DNA from: Sphingomonas sp.
Lineage (GTDB): Bacteria; Pseudomonadota; Alphaproteobacteria; Sphingomonadales; Sphingomonadaceae
DNA length: 64,000 nt
Assembly: GCA_017849555.1 (NCBI GenBank)
Contig: JAFIGU010000062.1
Span: forward strand, 1 to 64,000
Direction: 5' to 3'
Part shown: piece after piece, positions 28,179-37,277 of the stretch
How positions within the stretch are numbered: position 1 is the stretch's first letter
How the letters are laid out: the number at the start of each line of letters is the position of its first letter
Notes under the pieces: generated by a model
The model's database searches: none
The model's input: the letters and a program-made list of their open reading frames with translations, nothing else
What the model was told of the DNA's origin: nothing
Made by a program: the position numbers and the translations under genes

Positions 28179-28196
28179 AGAAACAAAACGAAACTA
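28179..28196 (-). promoter_or_regulatory. AgaR/DeoR-type operator of the gatZ-agaS-kinase operon
   Basis: Minus strand TAGTTTCGTTTTGTTTCT, a near match to the known AgaR pattern of repeated TTTCRTTT units. It lies 55 bases before the GatZ start and overlaps the stop of the DMT permease gene. The same core recurs at 31338 and 33331. Confidence 0.75.
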
Positions 28197-29126
28197 TGCG
28201 GACTGGATTTCGCGATCGAGCGCGGCGTCGCCGTCCGTGGCCGTATCCGGCTCGATGGCGAGGAGGAGCGAGGCGGCGAGCGCGAGGCCAATGCCGGCGA
28301 GCTTGAGCGATCCCGGCATCACGCCGAGCGCGACGAGCGAGATGATCGCGGTGGCGAGCGGGGCGCCGGCATTGGTGAGCGGGGCGACGATGATCGCCTT
28401 GCCGTATCGGAAGGCGAAGACGAGCGTCAGCGCGCCGATCGCGTTCAGCACCTGGATCGCCGCCGCCAGCCACGGCCCGCTCGCGCCATAATTGATCGGG
28501 CGGCTGAAATCGGTCATCGCCCAGGCGACCGGGATCAGTGCCAGCCCGGTGACCGTCATATAGAAGAAGATGCTCTCCGCCGACATGATGTGATTGGCGG
28601 ATTTCATGAAATAGGCCTGCAACCCCCAGCAGACCATGACGAACAGCGCCATCCACAGCCAGCTTCCGCCATGCGCGTCGCCGCCCGGGGCGAAATCGAA
28701 GGTCGGGAGCGCGAGCAGGGCAAGCAGGATGCCGAGCGCGCCGAGCCGGCCGGTGCGTTCGCCCATGATGAGGAACGACAAAGCGATCGTGACGACCGGC
28801 GAAAGCGAGATGACCGGGAAGATCAGATAGGCCGGCCCGCGCGTCACCGCATAGAAGAGCACCATCTGCCCGCCGGCGCCGAGCGCGCCGACCGCAACGC
28901 CGTAAACGATCGCGCGCGCGCTGCGGTCGAGCTTCCAGCCGGCCTGCGCGAGGACGATTAGCGCGGGCGGGATCATCGTCAGCGCCCATACGCAATAGAC
29001 CAATGTCTCGGGGAAGCCGCGTTCGGGCGACAGGCCGGAGAAGGCGCCCCAGATGCCCCATAGCACGACGGTGGTGAGCGCATTGAACAGCCAGGCGCGC
29101 CCGGCGCGGGAGGGTGCGTGGCTCAT
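28194..29126 (-). CDS. DMT-superfamily (EamA) permease
   Basis: A 310-residue inner-membrane protein with about ten hydrophobic segments in two EamA-type halves (for example ALTTVVLWGIWGAFSG and IQVLNAIGALTLVFAFRYG). ATG 29126 overlaps the stop of the alpha-galactosidase gene by 4 bases, so the two are co-translated; the 58-codon extension upstream lies within that gene and is rejected. It is probably the uptake route for the sugar released by the alpha-galactosidase or passed in by the TonB receptor. Its substrate is inferred only from context. Confidence 0.85.
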   Translation of the reverse strand: MSHAPSRAGRAWLFNALTTVVLWGIWGAFSGLSPERGFPETLVYCVWALTMIPPALIVLAQAGWKLDRSARAIVYGVAVGALGAGGQMVLFYAVTRGPAYLIFPVISLSPVVTIALSFLIMGERTGRLGALGILLALLALPTFDFAPGGDAHGGSWLWMALFVMVCWGLQAYFMKSANHIMSAESIFFYMTVTGLALIPVAWAMTDFSRPINYGASGPWLAAAIQVLNAIGALTLVFAFRYGKAIIVAPLTNAGAPLATAIISLVALGVMPGSLKLAGIGLALAASLLLAIEPDTATDGDAALDREIQSA

Positions 29127-31228
29127 GCTTTGGTCTTGTCCTGAAGCGGCGCGGCCTCGACGAGCAGGAAATGCTCGAAGCTCGCCTGAAGGGTGGCGAC
29201 GGAGCCGCTGACGGTACCGAGCGGGCGCCCGGTGAAGCTGTCGGTCAGCTGGTGGCGCCCGGCAGGCAGGCCGCGGAGCTGGACCGGGCCGGACCATTTA
29301 TCCGCATAAAAGGCATAATGGATCTTGCCGCCGGCGCGGATCGCATGGCCCTCGGGCTTGTCGAACCCGATATCGTACAGGCCGCCCAGATAATCTCCCT
29401 TGGGCAGCATGTTGGCGCGGTAGAGCGCGATCCACTTGCGCCACAGCGCCTCTTTCTGCGCGGTCAGCGCGATGCCGCCTGGCGGCAGCGGATCGGTGCT
29501 GTGCGCGGGATCGCGCGGCCAGGTGAATTTGGTCGAGAGGATCGCGCCGATCCCGTAATGCGAGGCGAAATCATCGTGTCGGTCGCTGAGCTCGACATGA
29601 TCGCCCGCGAAGGGCGCGCTGGGCCCCATCATCGCCTTGAACGTCTTGCCCTTCGAGCGGATCTGCCAGGAGGAGGTCGGGTCCGAGGCGGGAGTGTGGT
29701 TCATCCCCGGGATATTGTGGAAGGCGAAAGCGTCGCCGCACGGGCAGATTTCGATCACCGCATTCGGGTTGATCGCGATCGCCTCGTCATAGAGCGCCTT
29801 CCAGAAATCCTGCAGCTTTTCGTAGGATTCCTCGGGCCGGGCGTGATTGTGCGCGGGGTTGTAGCAGGGCGCGACGCCGTTCAGATGCTGGCCGTCGAGC
29901 TTGAGCCCCTCATAGCCCCATTCGCCGATGATGCGGCGGACCTGGCCGCGGAAATAATCGACCACCGGCGGATAGGCCGGGCAGAGCGTGAAGGCATCCC
30001 AGAAGCTCACATTCTGCGCCGCGCCGTTGCGATCGAGCAGCAGCATATCCGAATGATCGCGCAGCAGATCGGTGCCGGGATCGGCGGCGAGCGGCGCGAG
30101 CCAGAGCCGCGGGCGCATCCCGGCCGCCTTGATCCGGTCCGCAAAGGCCTTCATGTCGGCGTCGCCGCGCGGAAATTTGGCGCGATTGAGTTTCCAGTCG
30201 CCTTCCGACGTCTGCCATCCGTCGTCGAGCACCGCCCATTCGAGGCCGATGTCCCTGGCCTTGGGCAGCGCGGTGAAGATTTCGTCGACGGTGAATTGCC
30301 GGCCATAGCCCCAGGCGCACCAGACCGGCGCATAGCTCGTCTCGGGGATCGGCGGGGCGGCGATGCCGCGCGTCGCCATGATCCGGCGATAGGCGTCGAG
30401 CGGGCGGAAATGATCGCCCTCATGCGCCATCACGAAAAGCGGCGGCAGCGACAGGGTCGCGCCGGGCGCGAGGAGCGCGGGCTCGTCGCCGGCGATGCCG
30501 ATCCGCGTCCCGCCCGGCTGCCCCGAGACAGGGAGCGAGACGAGGCGCGGGACGATATCGATATGGCCGACCGCGAGCCCGACGTCGCGCCGCCACACCG
30601 CGGCGACGGGGGTGCCGCCGCCGTAATCCGCGGCGTTCATGCCCATGAAGTTGCGCTGGCCGAACCCCGGGGTGATCGGCTGCACCCAATCGCGGCGATC
30701 GGCATAAGAGGCGCCCGAGAAGCTCCACGCGCCGTCGGGATGCGCGAGCAGATCGTGCGTTGCGGCGTGCCAGCCGGCGATTGCGAGCGGCGCCGTGCCG
30801 GTATTGCGATAGGCGATGTCGAGCAGGGCGAGCCCGGGATAAGAATCGAGGAAGGTGACCGCGATGCGCTTCTCGATATTGCCCCCGGCGGTGCCGCGGA
30901 GATGATGGACCTGGCCGCGGCCGTGCGGGCCGGAAACCGCCTCGCGGCGCTGATCGATCAGCAGGAAGCGATCGACGATGCGCTGATCATCGAGCCGGAT
31001 CGCCTCGCCCGGCTCCATCGCGGTGAGCGCGGTCGCGCCGCGCGAGAGGCGCGAATGAAGCGCCGAGTCGAACTCGATCGTCAGCACCCCGTCCGACAGG
31101 CGGAGGATCGGCGCGTCGCCGGTCGCGACGCGGGCGGCGGCGCGCAGCGGCGGGGTGACCGAGAGCATCGCGCCCGCGCCCATCAACCGGGCGATCGTCG
31201 CACGGCGGGACATCATGGGCTGCGACAT
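29123..31228 (-). CDS. GH36-like alpha-galactosidase / alpha-N-acetylgalactosaminidase, exported
   Basis: A 701-residue glycoside hydrolase of the alpha-galactosidase clan. An N-terminal SRRATIARLMGAGAML resembles a Tat signal. The barrel domain shows WAVLDDGWQTSEGDWKLN and MRPRLWLAPL; the nucleophile Asp is in the strand-4 motif EGLKLDGQHLNG, related to the KxD motif of GH36/raffinose synthases. The start at 31228 has GGAGAGAG upstream; the frame to 31378 extends through the intergenic operator and is rejected. With AgaS- and AgaZ-type genes nearby, terminal alpha-galactose or alpha-GalNAc is the likely target; sequence alone cannot distinguish them. Confidence 0.85.
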   Translation of the reverse strand: MSQPMMSRRATIARLMGAGAMLSVTPPLRAAARVATGDAPILRLSDGVLTIEFDSALHSRLSRGATALTAMEPGEAIRLDDQRIVDRFLLIDQRREAVSGPHGRGQVHHLRGTAGGNIEKRIAVTFLDSYPGLALLDIAYRNTGTAPLAIAGWHAATHDLLAHPDGAWSFSGASYADRRDWVQPITPGFGQRNFMGMNAADYGGGTPVAAVWRRDVGLAVGHIDIVPRLVSLPVSGQPGGTRIGIAGDEPALLAPGATLSLPPLFVMAHEGDHFRPLDAYRRIMATRGIAAPPIPETSYAPVWCAWGYGRQFTVDEIFTALPKARDIGLEWAVLDDGWQTSEGDWKLNRAKFPRGDADMKAFADRIKAAGMRPRLWLAPLAADPGTDLLRDHSDMLLLDRNGAAQNVSFWDAFTLCPAYPPVVDYFRGQVRRIIGEWGYEGLKLDGQHLNGVAPCYNPAHNHARPEESYEKLQDFWKALYDEAIAINPNAVIEICPCGDAFAFHNIPGMNHTPASDPTSSWQIRSKGKTFKAMMGPSAPFAGDHVELSDRHDDFASHYGIGAILSTKFTWPRDPAHSTDPLPPGGIALTAQKEALWRKWIALYRANMLPKGDYLGGLYDIGFDKPEGHAIRAGGKIHYAFYADKWSGPVQLRGLPAGRHQLTDSFTGRPLGTVSGSVATLQASFEHFLLVEAAPLQDKTKA

Positions 31229-31337
31229 AAGCGGCTCTCTCCGAAAGCATGGCGGTGTCGATCGCGATCGATCGTCGGCTTGTCGGAGACTTGCACAGTC
31301 GCTTGGGGTTGCGCAATATAAAACGCAACATAAAGTG

Positions 31338-31357
31338 AGTTTCGTTAAGTTTCCTTT
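31338..31357 (+). promoter_or_regulatory. AgaR/DeoR-type operator between the alpha-galactosidase and amidohydrolase genes
   Basis: AGTTTCGTTAAGTTTCCTTT, with the TTTCGTTA-GTTTC-TTT arrangement seen at 28179 and 33331. A second weaker copy (minus strand TTGCGTTTTAT) lies at about 31317-31329. It is in the 140-base divergent region and could control both genes. Confidence 0.7.
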
Positions 31358-31368
31358 GGAGAGAGAAG

Positions 31369-32475
31369 ATGCGCGCATTGCGGAATCTGGCGCTGGCGAC
31401 GACCGCGCTGCTGCTCGTGGGGGCCGCGCCGGCGCCCGACGTTTATGGCGAGGCGGATTTCGCGCGGGTGCGCAAGCTCGACGCGCATGTCCACGCCAAT
31501 GTGGCCGATCCGGCGTTCGTGCGGCTCGCAGCGACGGACGGGTTCGAGCTATTGTCGATCAACGTCGATTATCCCGATTTCCCGCCGATCGCGGAGCAGG
31601 CGCGGATCGCTTATGCGATGCATGCGGCCGATCCCAAGCGCTTCCATTTCGCTACCACCTTCTCGATGGACGGTTTCGGCGCGCCGGGCTGGGCGGCGCG
31701 GGCGGAAAAGCAGATCGATGCGGGGCTCGCGCGGGGCGCGGTGGCGGTCAAGGTATGGAAGAATATCGGGATGGTGGCGAAGGATGCCGCGGGCAAGCGC
31801 GTGTTCCTCGACGATCCGCGCTTCGATCCGGTCATCGCGCAGCTCGAGGCGAGGCGCGTGCCGCTGATCGCGCATCAGGGCGAGCCCAAGAATTGCTGGC
31901 TGCCGCTCGATCAGATGACGACCGACAATGACCGGAGCTATTTCAGCGAGCATCCCGAATATTATATGTACCGGCACCCCGAGGAGCCGAGCTACGAACA
32001 ATTGATGGCGGTGCGCGATCGCTTCGTGGCGCGCCACCCGCGTCTCGCGTTCGACGGCGCGCATATGGCGAGCCTCGAATGGAGCGTGGACGAGCTTGCG
32101 CGCTTCCTCGATCGCTTTCCCCATGCGATGGTCGATCTCGCCGCGCGGATGAGCCAGGTGCAGGCGCAGTCCAATGCGGACCATGCCAAGGTGCGCGCTT
32201 TCTTCGTCAAATATCAGGATCGGCTGATGTACGGCACCGATCTGACGGACAGTCCGCCCGATCCGCATGCCCGCGCGCAAAACCCGCCGGCGACGGGCGA
32301 TTTCATCCGCGAGGCGGATGCGGTCTGGCGGGCGGACTGGCGCTATCTGGCGACGCCGCTGGCGCAGCATGTCGATGCAATCAAGGCGGATGCGCCGGGG
32401 CTCGCGCTGCCACGCGGGGTGATCGACAAGATCTATTACGCCAACGCCCGCCGCTTCTTCCGGCTGAACGGATAG
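31369..32475 (+). CDS. Exported amidohydrolase-family (TIM-barrel) hydrolase
   Basis: A 368-residue protein with a signal peptide (LALATTALLLVGAAPAP). It shows metal-ligand motifs of the amidohydrolase-2 group: LDAHVHAN at the first strand, VAVKVWKN with the bridging Lys, LIAHQGEP, FDGAHMASLEW and MYGTDLTDSP with the final Asp. GGAGAGAG precedes the ATG. It is divergent from the alpha-galactosidase gene across a shared operator. It is not NagA/AgaA-like in sequence, so I do not assign it as the missing sugar deacetylase; it may act on a lactone or amide attached to the glycan. Confidence 0.8.
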   Translation: MRALRNLALATTALLLVGAAPAPDVYGEADFARVRKLDAHVHANVADPAFVRLAATDGFELLSINVDYPDFPPIAEQARIAYAMHAADPKRFHFATTFSMDGFGAPGWAARAEKQIDAGLARGAVAVKVWKNIGMVAKDAAGKRVFLDDPRFDPVIAQLEARRVPLIAHQGEPKNCWLPLDQMTTDNDRSYFSEHPEYYMYRHPEEPSYEQLMAVRDRFVARHPRLAFDGAHMASLEWSVDELARFLDRFPHAMVDLAARMSQVQAQSNADHAKVRAFFVKYQDRLMYGTDLTDSPPDPHARAQNPPATGDFIREADAVWRADWRYLATPLAQHVDAIKADAPGLALPRGVIDKIYYANARRFFRLNG

Positions 32476-32483
32476 CGTGCAGC

Positions 32484-33257
32484 TCAGGCGTTGTGGATGC
32501 GGAAGCCGAGCCGGTCCGCGGCGGCGCGGATATCCTCAGGCACCGCGCCCTCGGTGACGAGATGATCGATCTCCTCGATGTCGATGATGCGATGGAGGCA
32601 GACGCGGCCGAATTTGGAGCCGTCGGTCACCGCGATCACCTCGCGCGCGGCCTCGACCATCTTGCGGTTGAGCATCGCCTCGGGCTCATAATGCGTTGTG
32701 ACGCCGCAGGCGATGTCGAGCCCGTCGACCCCGAGGAACAGCTTGTCGACGCGCAGGTCCTCGAGCGCGGCGACGGTCTGCGCGCCGTAGAAGGCGCGGT
32801 TCTTGCGCCGCAGCATCCCGCCGAGCATGACGATGTTGAGCCGCTCCTTCGCCGCCAGCACGGTGAGGATGTCGATATCGTTGGTGAGGACGGTGATGTC
32901 CTCGTCATCGGGCAGGAAGCGCGCGATCTGCAGCGTCGTCGTCCCCGAATCGAGCACGATCGACTCGCCGGGCGCGACCATCGCCGCGGCGAGCTTGCCG
33001 ATGCGCACCTTCTCGTCGGTATGGCTCGAGCGCTTGACCTCGACCGGGGGCTCGGCGGTGACGTTGACCGCCTCCGCGCTGATCGCCCCGCCGTAGGAGC
33101 GCTCCATCACCCCGCGCTGGGCGAGGAAGCGCAGGTCCTTGCGGATCGTCTGCATCGAGACCCCGAAACGCGCGGCGAGCGGCGCGACCTGGACGCTGCC
33201 GCGCTCCTTGACGAGCGTCGAGATCAGCTGCCGCCTCTCGCTGGTATCGCGGATCAT
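32484..33257 (-). CDS. DeoR-family repressor, AgaR-like
   Basis: A 257-residue repressor. The N-terminal helix-turn-helix is RFGVSMQTIRKDLRFLAQRG; the effector domain has the sugar-phosphate-isomerase-like VLDSGTTTLQIARFL, VLTNDIDI, MLGGMLRRKNRAFYG and LFLGVDGLD. It probably binds a phosphorylated amino sugar. GGGAGG lies upstream of the start. TTTCGTT-type operators sit in front of it (33276, 33331) and at the other promoters of the locus, so it likely regulates itself, the catabolic operons and the receptor at 33502. Confidence 0.9.
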   Translation of the reverse strand: MIRDTSERRQLISTLVKERGSVQVAPLAARFGVSMQTIRKDLRFLAQRGVMERSYGGAISAEAVNVTAEPPVEVKRSSHTDEKVRIGKLAAAMVAPGESIVLDSGTTTLQIARFLPDDEDITVLTNDIDILTVLAAKERLNIVMLGGMLRRKNRAFYGAQTVAALEDLRVDKLFLGVDGLDIACGVTTHYEPEAMLNRKMVEAAREVIAVTDGSKFGRVCLHRIIDIEEIDHLVTEGAVPEDIRAAADRLGFRIHNA

Positions 33258-33275
33258 TTCGCCCCCGTCCTCCCT

Positions 33276-33290
33276 GGAAAACGAAACCTC
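33276..33290 (-). promoter_or_regulatory. AgaR-type operator near the repressor start
   Basis: Minus strand GAGGTTTCGTTTTCC, 19 bases upstream of the repressor ATG, placed for autorepression. Confidence 0.6.
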
Positions 33291-33330
33291 AGATATCAGG
33301 CGATCCGCGGTTCTTCAATCGGCGCGCGAT

Positions 33331-33350
33331 GTTTCGTTATTTTTCGGTTT
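33331..33350 (+). promoter_or_regulatory. AgaR-type operator upstream of the TonB-dependent receptor
   Basis: GTTTCGTTATTTTTCGGTTT, the same repeated TTTCGTTW layout as at 31338. A further partial copy (minus strand CTTCGTTTTAT) follows at 33361-33371. The region lies between the repressor and receptor genes. Confidence 0.7.
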
Positions 33351-33501
33351 GACAATCGCTATAAAACGAAGGCAGATTTGTTTCACAAAGTAGCGATCGA
33401 AACGTCGCAGGACCGAAGCGCGCGTCAGACGCGGTGGAATCGAACTGGCACGGTGGGCGCAGCGCCCGGCCGGGCCGCAAGGGTGCAGGAAGGGCTGAAT
33501 C

Positions 33502-36381
33502 ATGGGAGCGACACTCCGCAAATCCGGCTATTGGGCGGGCGCGAGCCTGCTGGCGATGCTGACGTCCACCGCGGCGTTCGCGGCCGATCGGGCGCCGCAG
33601 CCGGACGGCGCGACGACCGCGGCGCCGCCGGCCGACGCGGGGCTGGCCGCCCAGTCGGCGCTCGCGCCGGCCAGTGATGGGGCGGCACCTGCTGACGCCA
33701 TCCCCGACGAGATCGTCGTGCGCGGCGTGCGCGGCAGCCTGTTGCGGTCGATCGACACCAAGCGCGATGCCTCGACGATCGTCGACGCGATCTCGGCGGA
33801 AGAACTCGGCAAATTCCCCAACCGCAATGTCGCCGAGGCGCTGGCCAATATCCCCGGCGTGACGGTCGGCCGCGACGGGCGCGGCGAGGGAAAGAGCGTG
33901 ACGGTGCGCGGGCTGGGCGAGGATTTCGCGCTTACCGGCCTCAACGGGCGCATCCTGCCGACCGACGGGCCCGATCGCGCCTTCGCGTTCGACGTATTGC
34001 CCTCCGAAGTGATCTCCGGCGCCGAGATCCAGAAAGCGGCGCAGGCCTCGCAGCTCGAAGGCAGCATCGGCGGCAATATCGACCTGCGCACCGCACGGCC
34101 GTTCGATCACAAGGGCTTCCACGCAGCCGGCTCGCTCGAGGGGCAATATAATCAGTTCGCGGAAAAGGGCGGCATCAAGGCGTCCGGCGTGGTCAGCACG
34201 ACCTTCGCCAACGATACGATGGGCATCCTCATATCCGGCACCTATAACAAATATAAGTTCCGCACCGACAATCTCGGCGAATATTCGAGCACCGATACCT
34301 TCGATGTCGTCACCGGCGCGGATGGCCAGCGCAGCATCGCGCAAGTTCCCAACGGTGGGGTCATCGTCCCCTATTTCTACAGCGTCGGCTATGTCCTGGG
34401 CGAGCGCCAGCGGTGGGGCGGTTCGGTCGCCTATCAATGGAAGCCGTCCGACAAATTCGAATTCCGGCTCGACGGCATCTACAGCAATTATCGCGACTAT
34501 GAGCACAACCACCGCGTGTCGGTCGGGCTGACCCCGCTGGCCGACGACGGCAGCGTGCGATGGGATCTCAACAATATCGCGATCGACCGCAACAAGGTCG
34601 TGACCAATTATACCGTCCAGCCCGCGACGATCGACATCCTCGCCACCGACGAGCCGCGCAACTCGATCACCTATCAGATCGGCGGGCATATCGACTGGAA
34701 GCCGGTCGAGCGGCTGAAAGTGGGGATCGACGCTTATTATGGCCGGGCGACCGACGACACTGGCGGGCAGAACCGCTTCGTTGTGGCGGGCATCCCCAAT
34801 TCGCGCGCGGTGATCTCGACGCGGAACAACGGCATTCCCGATATGGTGCTGACCATTCCGAATGCGGACGGCAGCATCACCAATCGCACGCTCGATCAGG
34901 CGGGCAACGACGACCTTTTCGTCCATTATATCGGCATCCAGGGCCAGAATATCTCGGACCGCACCAAGGGCGCGAAGCTCGATTTCGACTATGACGTCGA
35001 TAGCGGCATCCTGAAATCCTTCACCTTCGGCGGCGCCTTCCTGCATCGCCGCAAGGATGTCGACGTGATCGACAACCAATATACGACCGCGGAGAATTTC
35101 GCCGGTTACCGCTTCCCCTTCTCCGCGATCGGCGCCAATGTCGTGCAGTCGCCGCAGGTGACCGGAATCCTGCCGAACCTTTCGGGCAATTTCCCGCGCA
35201 GCTTCCCGACCTTCGACATCAACACCTATCTCAATTCGCTGTCGCGGGCGGAGAATAATCCCAATGTGATCGATCCGAGCACCGGGCAACCCTATCCCAC
35301 CGGCTATGCCACGCAGCAGGTCGTGCCCGATCAACTCGCTTCCTATGCGATCCGCGAGCGGACCTGGAACGCCTATTTCCAGATCAACCTGCGGGGCGAT
35401 CGTTGGAAGGCGGATATCGGCGCGCGCTATGTGAATACCTCGGTCAACTCGCTCGGTTATGGCGCGTCGGTGCGCAGCTATGTCGTGACGGGCACCGGCA
35501 CCGCGCTCGTCGTGTTCAACCCGATCGAGCCGATCACCGGCGGCGGCAGCTATTCGCGGCTGCTGCCCTCGGCCAATTTCTCCTACGATCTCGCCGACGG
35601 TCTGCGGTTGCGGCTCGCCGCGTCACAGGCGATCTCGCGCCCGACCTTCGGGCAGCTTTCCTCGGCGAAGGATTATTCGGCCGCCCAGTCCAACACGCCG
35701 GTCGTCACCGATGCCGGCAATCCCAATCTGAAGCCGGTCTCGGCCGATCAGGCGGATATCTCGCTCGAATATTATCCGTCGAACCGGTTCGCTTTGACGG
35801 TCGCAGCATTCTACAAGCATCTCAAGAATTTCGTGACAACCAAGGCGGTGCCGTTCGATCTCGTGCCGACCAATCAGGTGCCCGGCGCGCCGGCGAGCTT
35901 CCCCTTCACCGAGCTGACCTATGTCAACGGCGACAGCGCCAAAGTCTATGGCATCGAGGTCGGCGGGCAATATTTCATGGACAATGGCTTGGGCTTCCAG
36001 GCCAATGCCACCTACAACCACTCACGCGCCAAGCGCGAAGGGCGGCCGACCACCGATCTTGCCGACGCGGTGCCCTTTTCGGCCAATGCCAAGGTCTTCT
36101 ACGAGAAGCATGGCATCAACGCTTCGGTTTCCTACCAATATCAATCGCGGTTCGTGTCGTCGCAATATAGCTATATCGACTCGCTCGCGATCAAACAGGC
36201 GCCCTATCATGAGCTTTCGGCCAGCATCTCTTACGATATCCTGCCGCAGCTGACCGTCTATACTCAGGCGTCGAACCTGCTCGATTCGGCGGTCCGGCGT
36301 TATTCGACCTATACGAACGTGCCGGCTTTCTACGAATATACCGGCCGGGCGTTCTTCTTCGGGGTGCGCGCGCGGATGTAA
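33502..36381 (+). CDS. TonB-dependent receptor, Caulobacter/sugar type (TIGR01782-like)
   Basis: A 959-residue receptor with signal peptide ASLLAMLTSTAAFAAD, a TonB box region DEIVVRGVRGSLLRSID, plug motifs NVAEALANIPGVTVGRDG and SQLEGSIGGNIDLRT, and a barrel ending FFFGVRARM. The IDTKRDASTIVDAISAEELG stretch is typical of the large carbohydrate-linked receptors of Caulobacter and sphingomonads. AGGAAGGG precedes the ATG. Operators for the AgaR-like repressor lie directly upstream, so it probably imports the galactoside or amino-sugar oligosaccharide degraded by the neighbouring enzymes. Confidence 0.92.
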   Translation: MGATLRKSGYWAGASLLAMLTSTAAFAADRAPQPDGATTAAPPADAGLAAQSALAPASDGAAPADAIPDEIVVRGVRGSLLRSIDTKRDASTIVDAISAEELGKFPNRNVAEALANIPGVTVGRDGRGEGKSVTVRGLGEDFALTGLNGRILPTDGPDRAFAFDVLPSEVISGAEIQKAAQASQLEGSIGGNIDLRTARPFDHKGFHAAGSLEGQYNQFAEKGGIKASGVVSTTFANDTMGILISGTYNKYKFRTDNLGEYSSTDTFDVVTGADGQRSIAQVPNGGVIVPYFYSVGYVLGERQRWGGSVAYQWKPSDKFEFRLDGIYSNYRDYEHNHRVSVGLTPLADDGSVRWDLNNIAIDRNKVVTNYTVQPATIDILATDEPRNSITYQIGGHIDWKPVERLKVGIDAYYGRATDDTGGQNRFVVAGIPNSRAVISTRNNGIPDMVLTIPNADGSITNRTLDQAGNDDLFVHYIGIQGQNISDRTKGAKLDFDYDVDSGILKSFTFGGAFLHRRKDVDVIDNQYTTAENFAGYRFPFSAIGANVVQSPQVTGILPNLSGNFPRSFPTFDINTYLNSLSRAENNPNVIDPSTGQPYPTGYATQQVVPDQLASYAIRERTWNAYFQINLRGDRWKADIGARYVNTSVNSLGYGASVRSYVVTGTGTALVVFNPIEPITGGGSYSRLLPSANFSYDLADGLRLRLAASQAISRPTFGQLSSAKDYSAAQSNTPVVTDAGNPNLKPVSADQADISLEYYPSNRFALTVAAFYKHLKNFVTTKAVPFDLVPTNQVPGAPASFPFTELTYVNGDSAKVYGIEVGGQYFMDNGLGFQANATYNHSRAKREGRPTTDLADAVPFSANAKVFYEKHGINASVSYQYQSRFVSSQYSYIDSLAIKQAPYHELSASISYDILPQLTVYTQASNLLDSAVRRYSTYTNVPAFYEYTGRAFFFGVRARM

Positions 36382-36559
36382 TCCTTCGCTCGCGAATGCG
36401 GGGCGCGTCCGGTTGGGTCGGCCGCTCCGCAGTGACGCGATAGGAGTTCGATCGAGAAGGCCAGCCGGAAGGATCGCCGCCATAGATTTTGGGCGTAACC
36501 ATTGCCGCTGGTCTGTGCGACGGACGATCTGAATCGAATAATCGAGTTCGGACGCCAAA

Positions 36560-37216
36560 TCAGCGCAGATGCGGCAGCCGCCATTCGCCGAGCAATGCGG
36601 CGGTCCTCAGCGCGAAGATGGAGACGCCCGCGATCGCGCCGGCGATATCCTTGCGCAGCCGGAAGCGGGCGATCAGCAGCACCATCAGCGTCGCGCCGGC
36701 CAGCGCGGCGGTCGCATAGAAATCCTCGTGCAGGACGCGCGGCACCCGCGCGCACAATATGTCGCGCAGGATCCCGCCGCCGCATCCGTTGACGGTCGCG
36801 ATGACCACGATGCTCGAGCCGTTCATCCGATAGTCCACGCTCTTGCGCGCGCCCGCGACCGCGGCCAGCGCGAGCCCGACCGCCTCGAATATGTCCACCG
36901 CGATCGGCGGGGTGAACGTGCCGACGCCGCCCAACGTCACCGATGCCGCGAGCACTGCCGTCGCCGCCGCGACCGCGAGCGCCGCGTAGCGCCAGTCGCG
37001 CAATGGCGCGGGGGGATGTTCGCCGAGCAGAAGGTCGCGCATCACGCCGCCGCCGACCGATCCGACGAAGGCGAGCACGAGGATGCCGAACAGATCGAAA
37101 TCGGCGCGCACGCCGGTCAGCGCGCATTCGGTCGCCAGCACGAAAGTGGCAGCGAGATCGACCGCGGTCAGCGCGCGATCGCGAACGCGGCCGTCGATAT
37201 GGTCGGTGAATTTCAT
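36560..37216 (-). CDS. TRIC (UPF0126) cation channel family membrane protein
   Basis: A 218-residue membrane protein with seven hydrophobic segments built as two copies of a three-helix unit. Each copy has the Gly-rich GxxGGxxRD motif: GSVGGGVMRDLLLG and NGCGGGILRDILCA, which form the K+-conducting kink in bacterial TRIC channels. ATG 37216 has GAGGGG upstream; the longer frame to 37408 has no supported start. It lies 61 bases after the 37278-37670 gene on the same strand and may share its transcript. Confidence 0.92.
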   Translation of the reverse strand: MKFTDHIDGRVRDRALTAVDLAATFVLATECALTGVRADFDLFGILVLAFVGSVGGGVMRDLLLGEHPPAPLRDWRYAALAVAAATAVLAASVTLGGVGTFTPPIAVDIFEAVGLALAAVAGARKSVDYRMNGSSIVVIATVNGCGGGILRDILCARVPRVLHEDFYATAALAGATLMVLLIARFRLRKDIAGAIAGVSIFALRTAALLGEWRLPHLR

Positions 37217-37277
37217 CACAAGGCCCCTCTGGTCGCGGTCGTCATTGCAGATTGTGCAGCGTAGATGCCAGCGCGGG

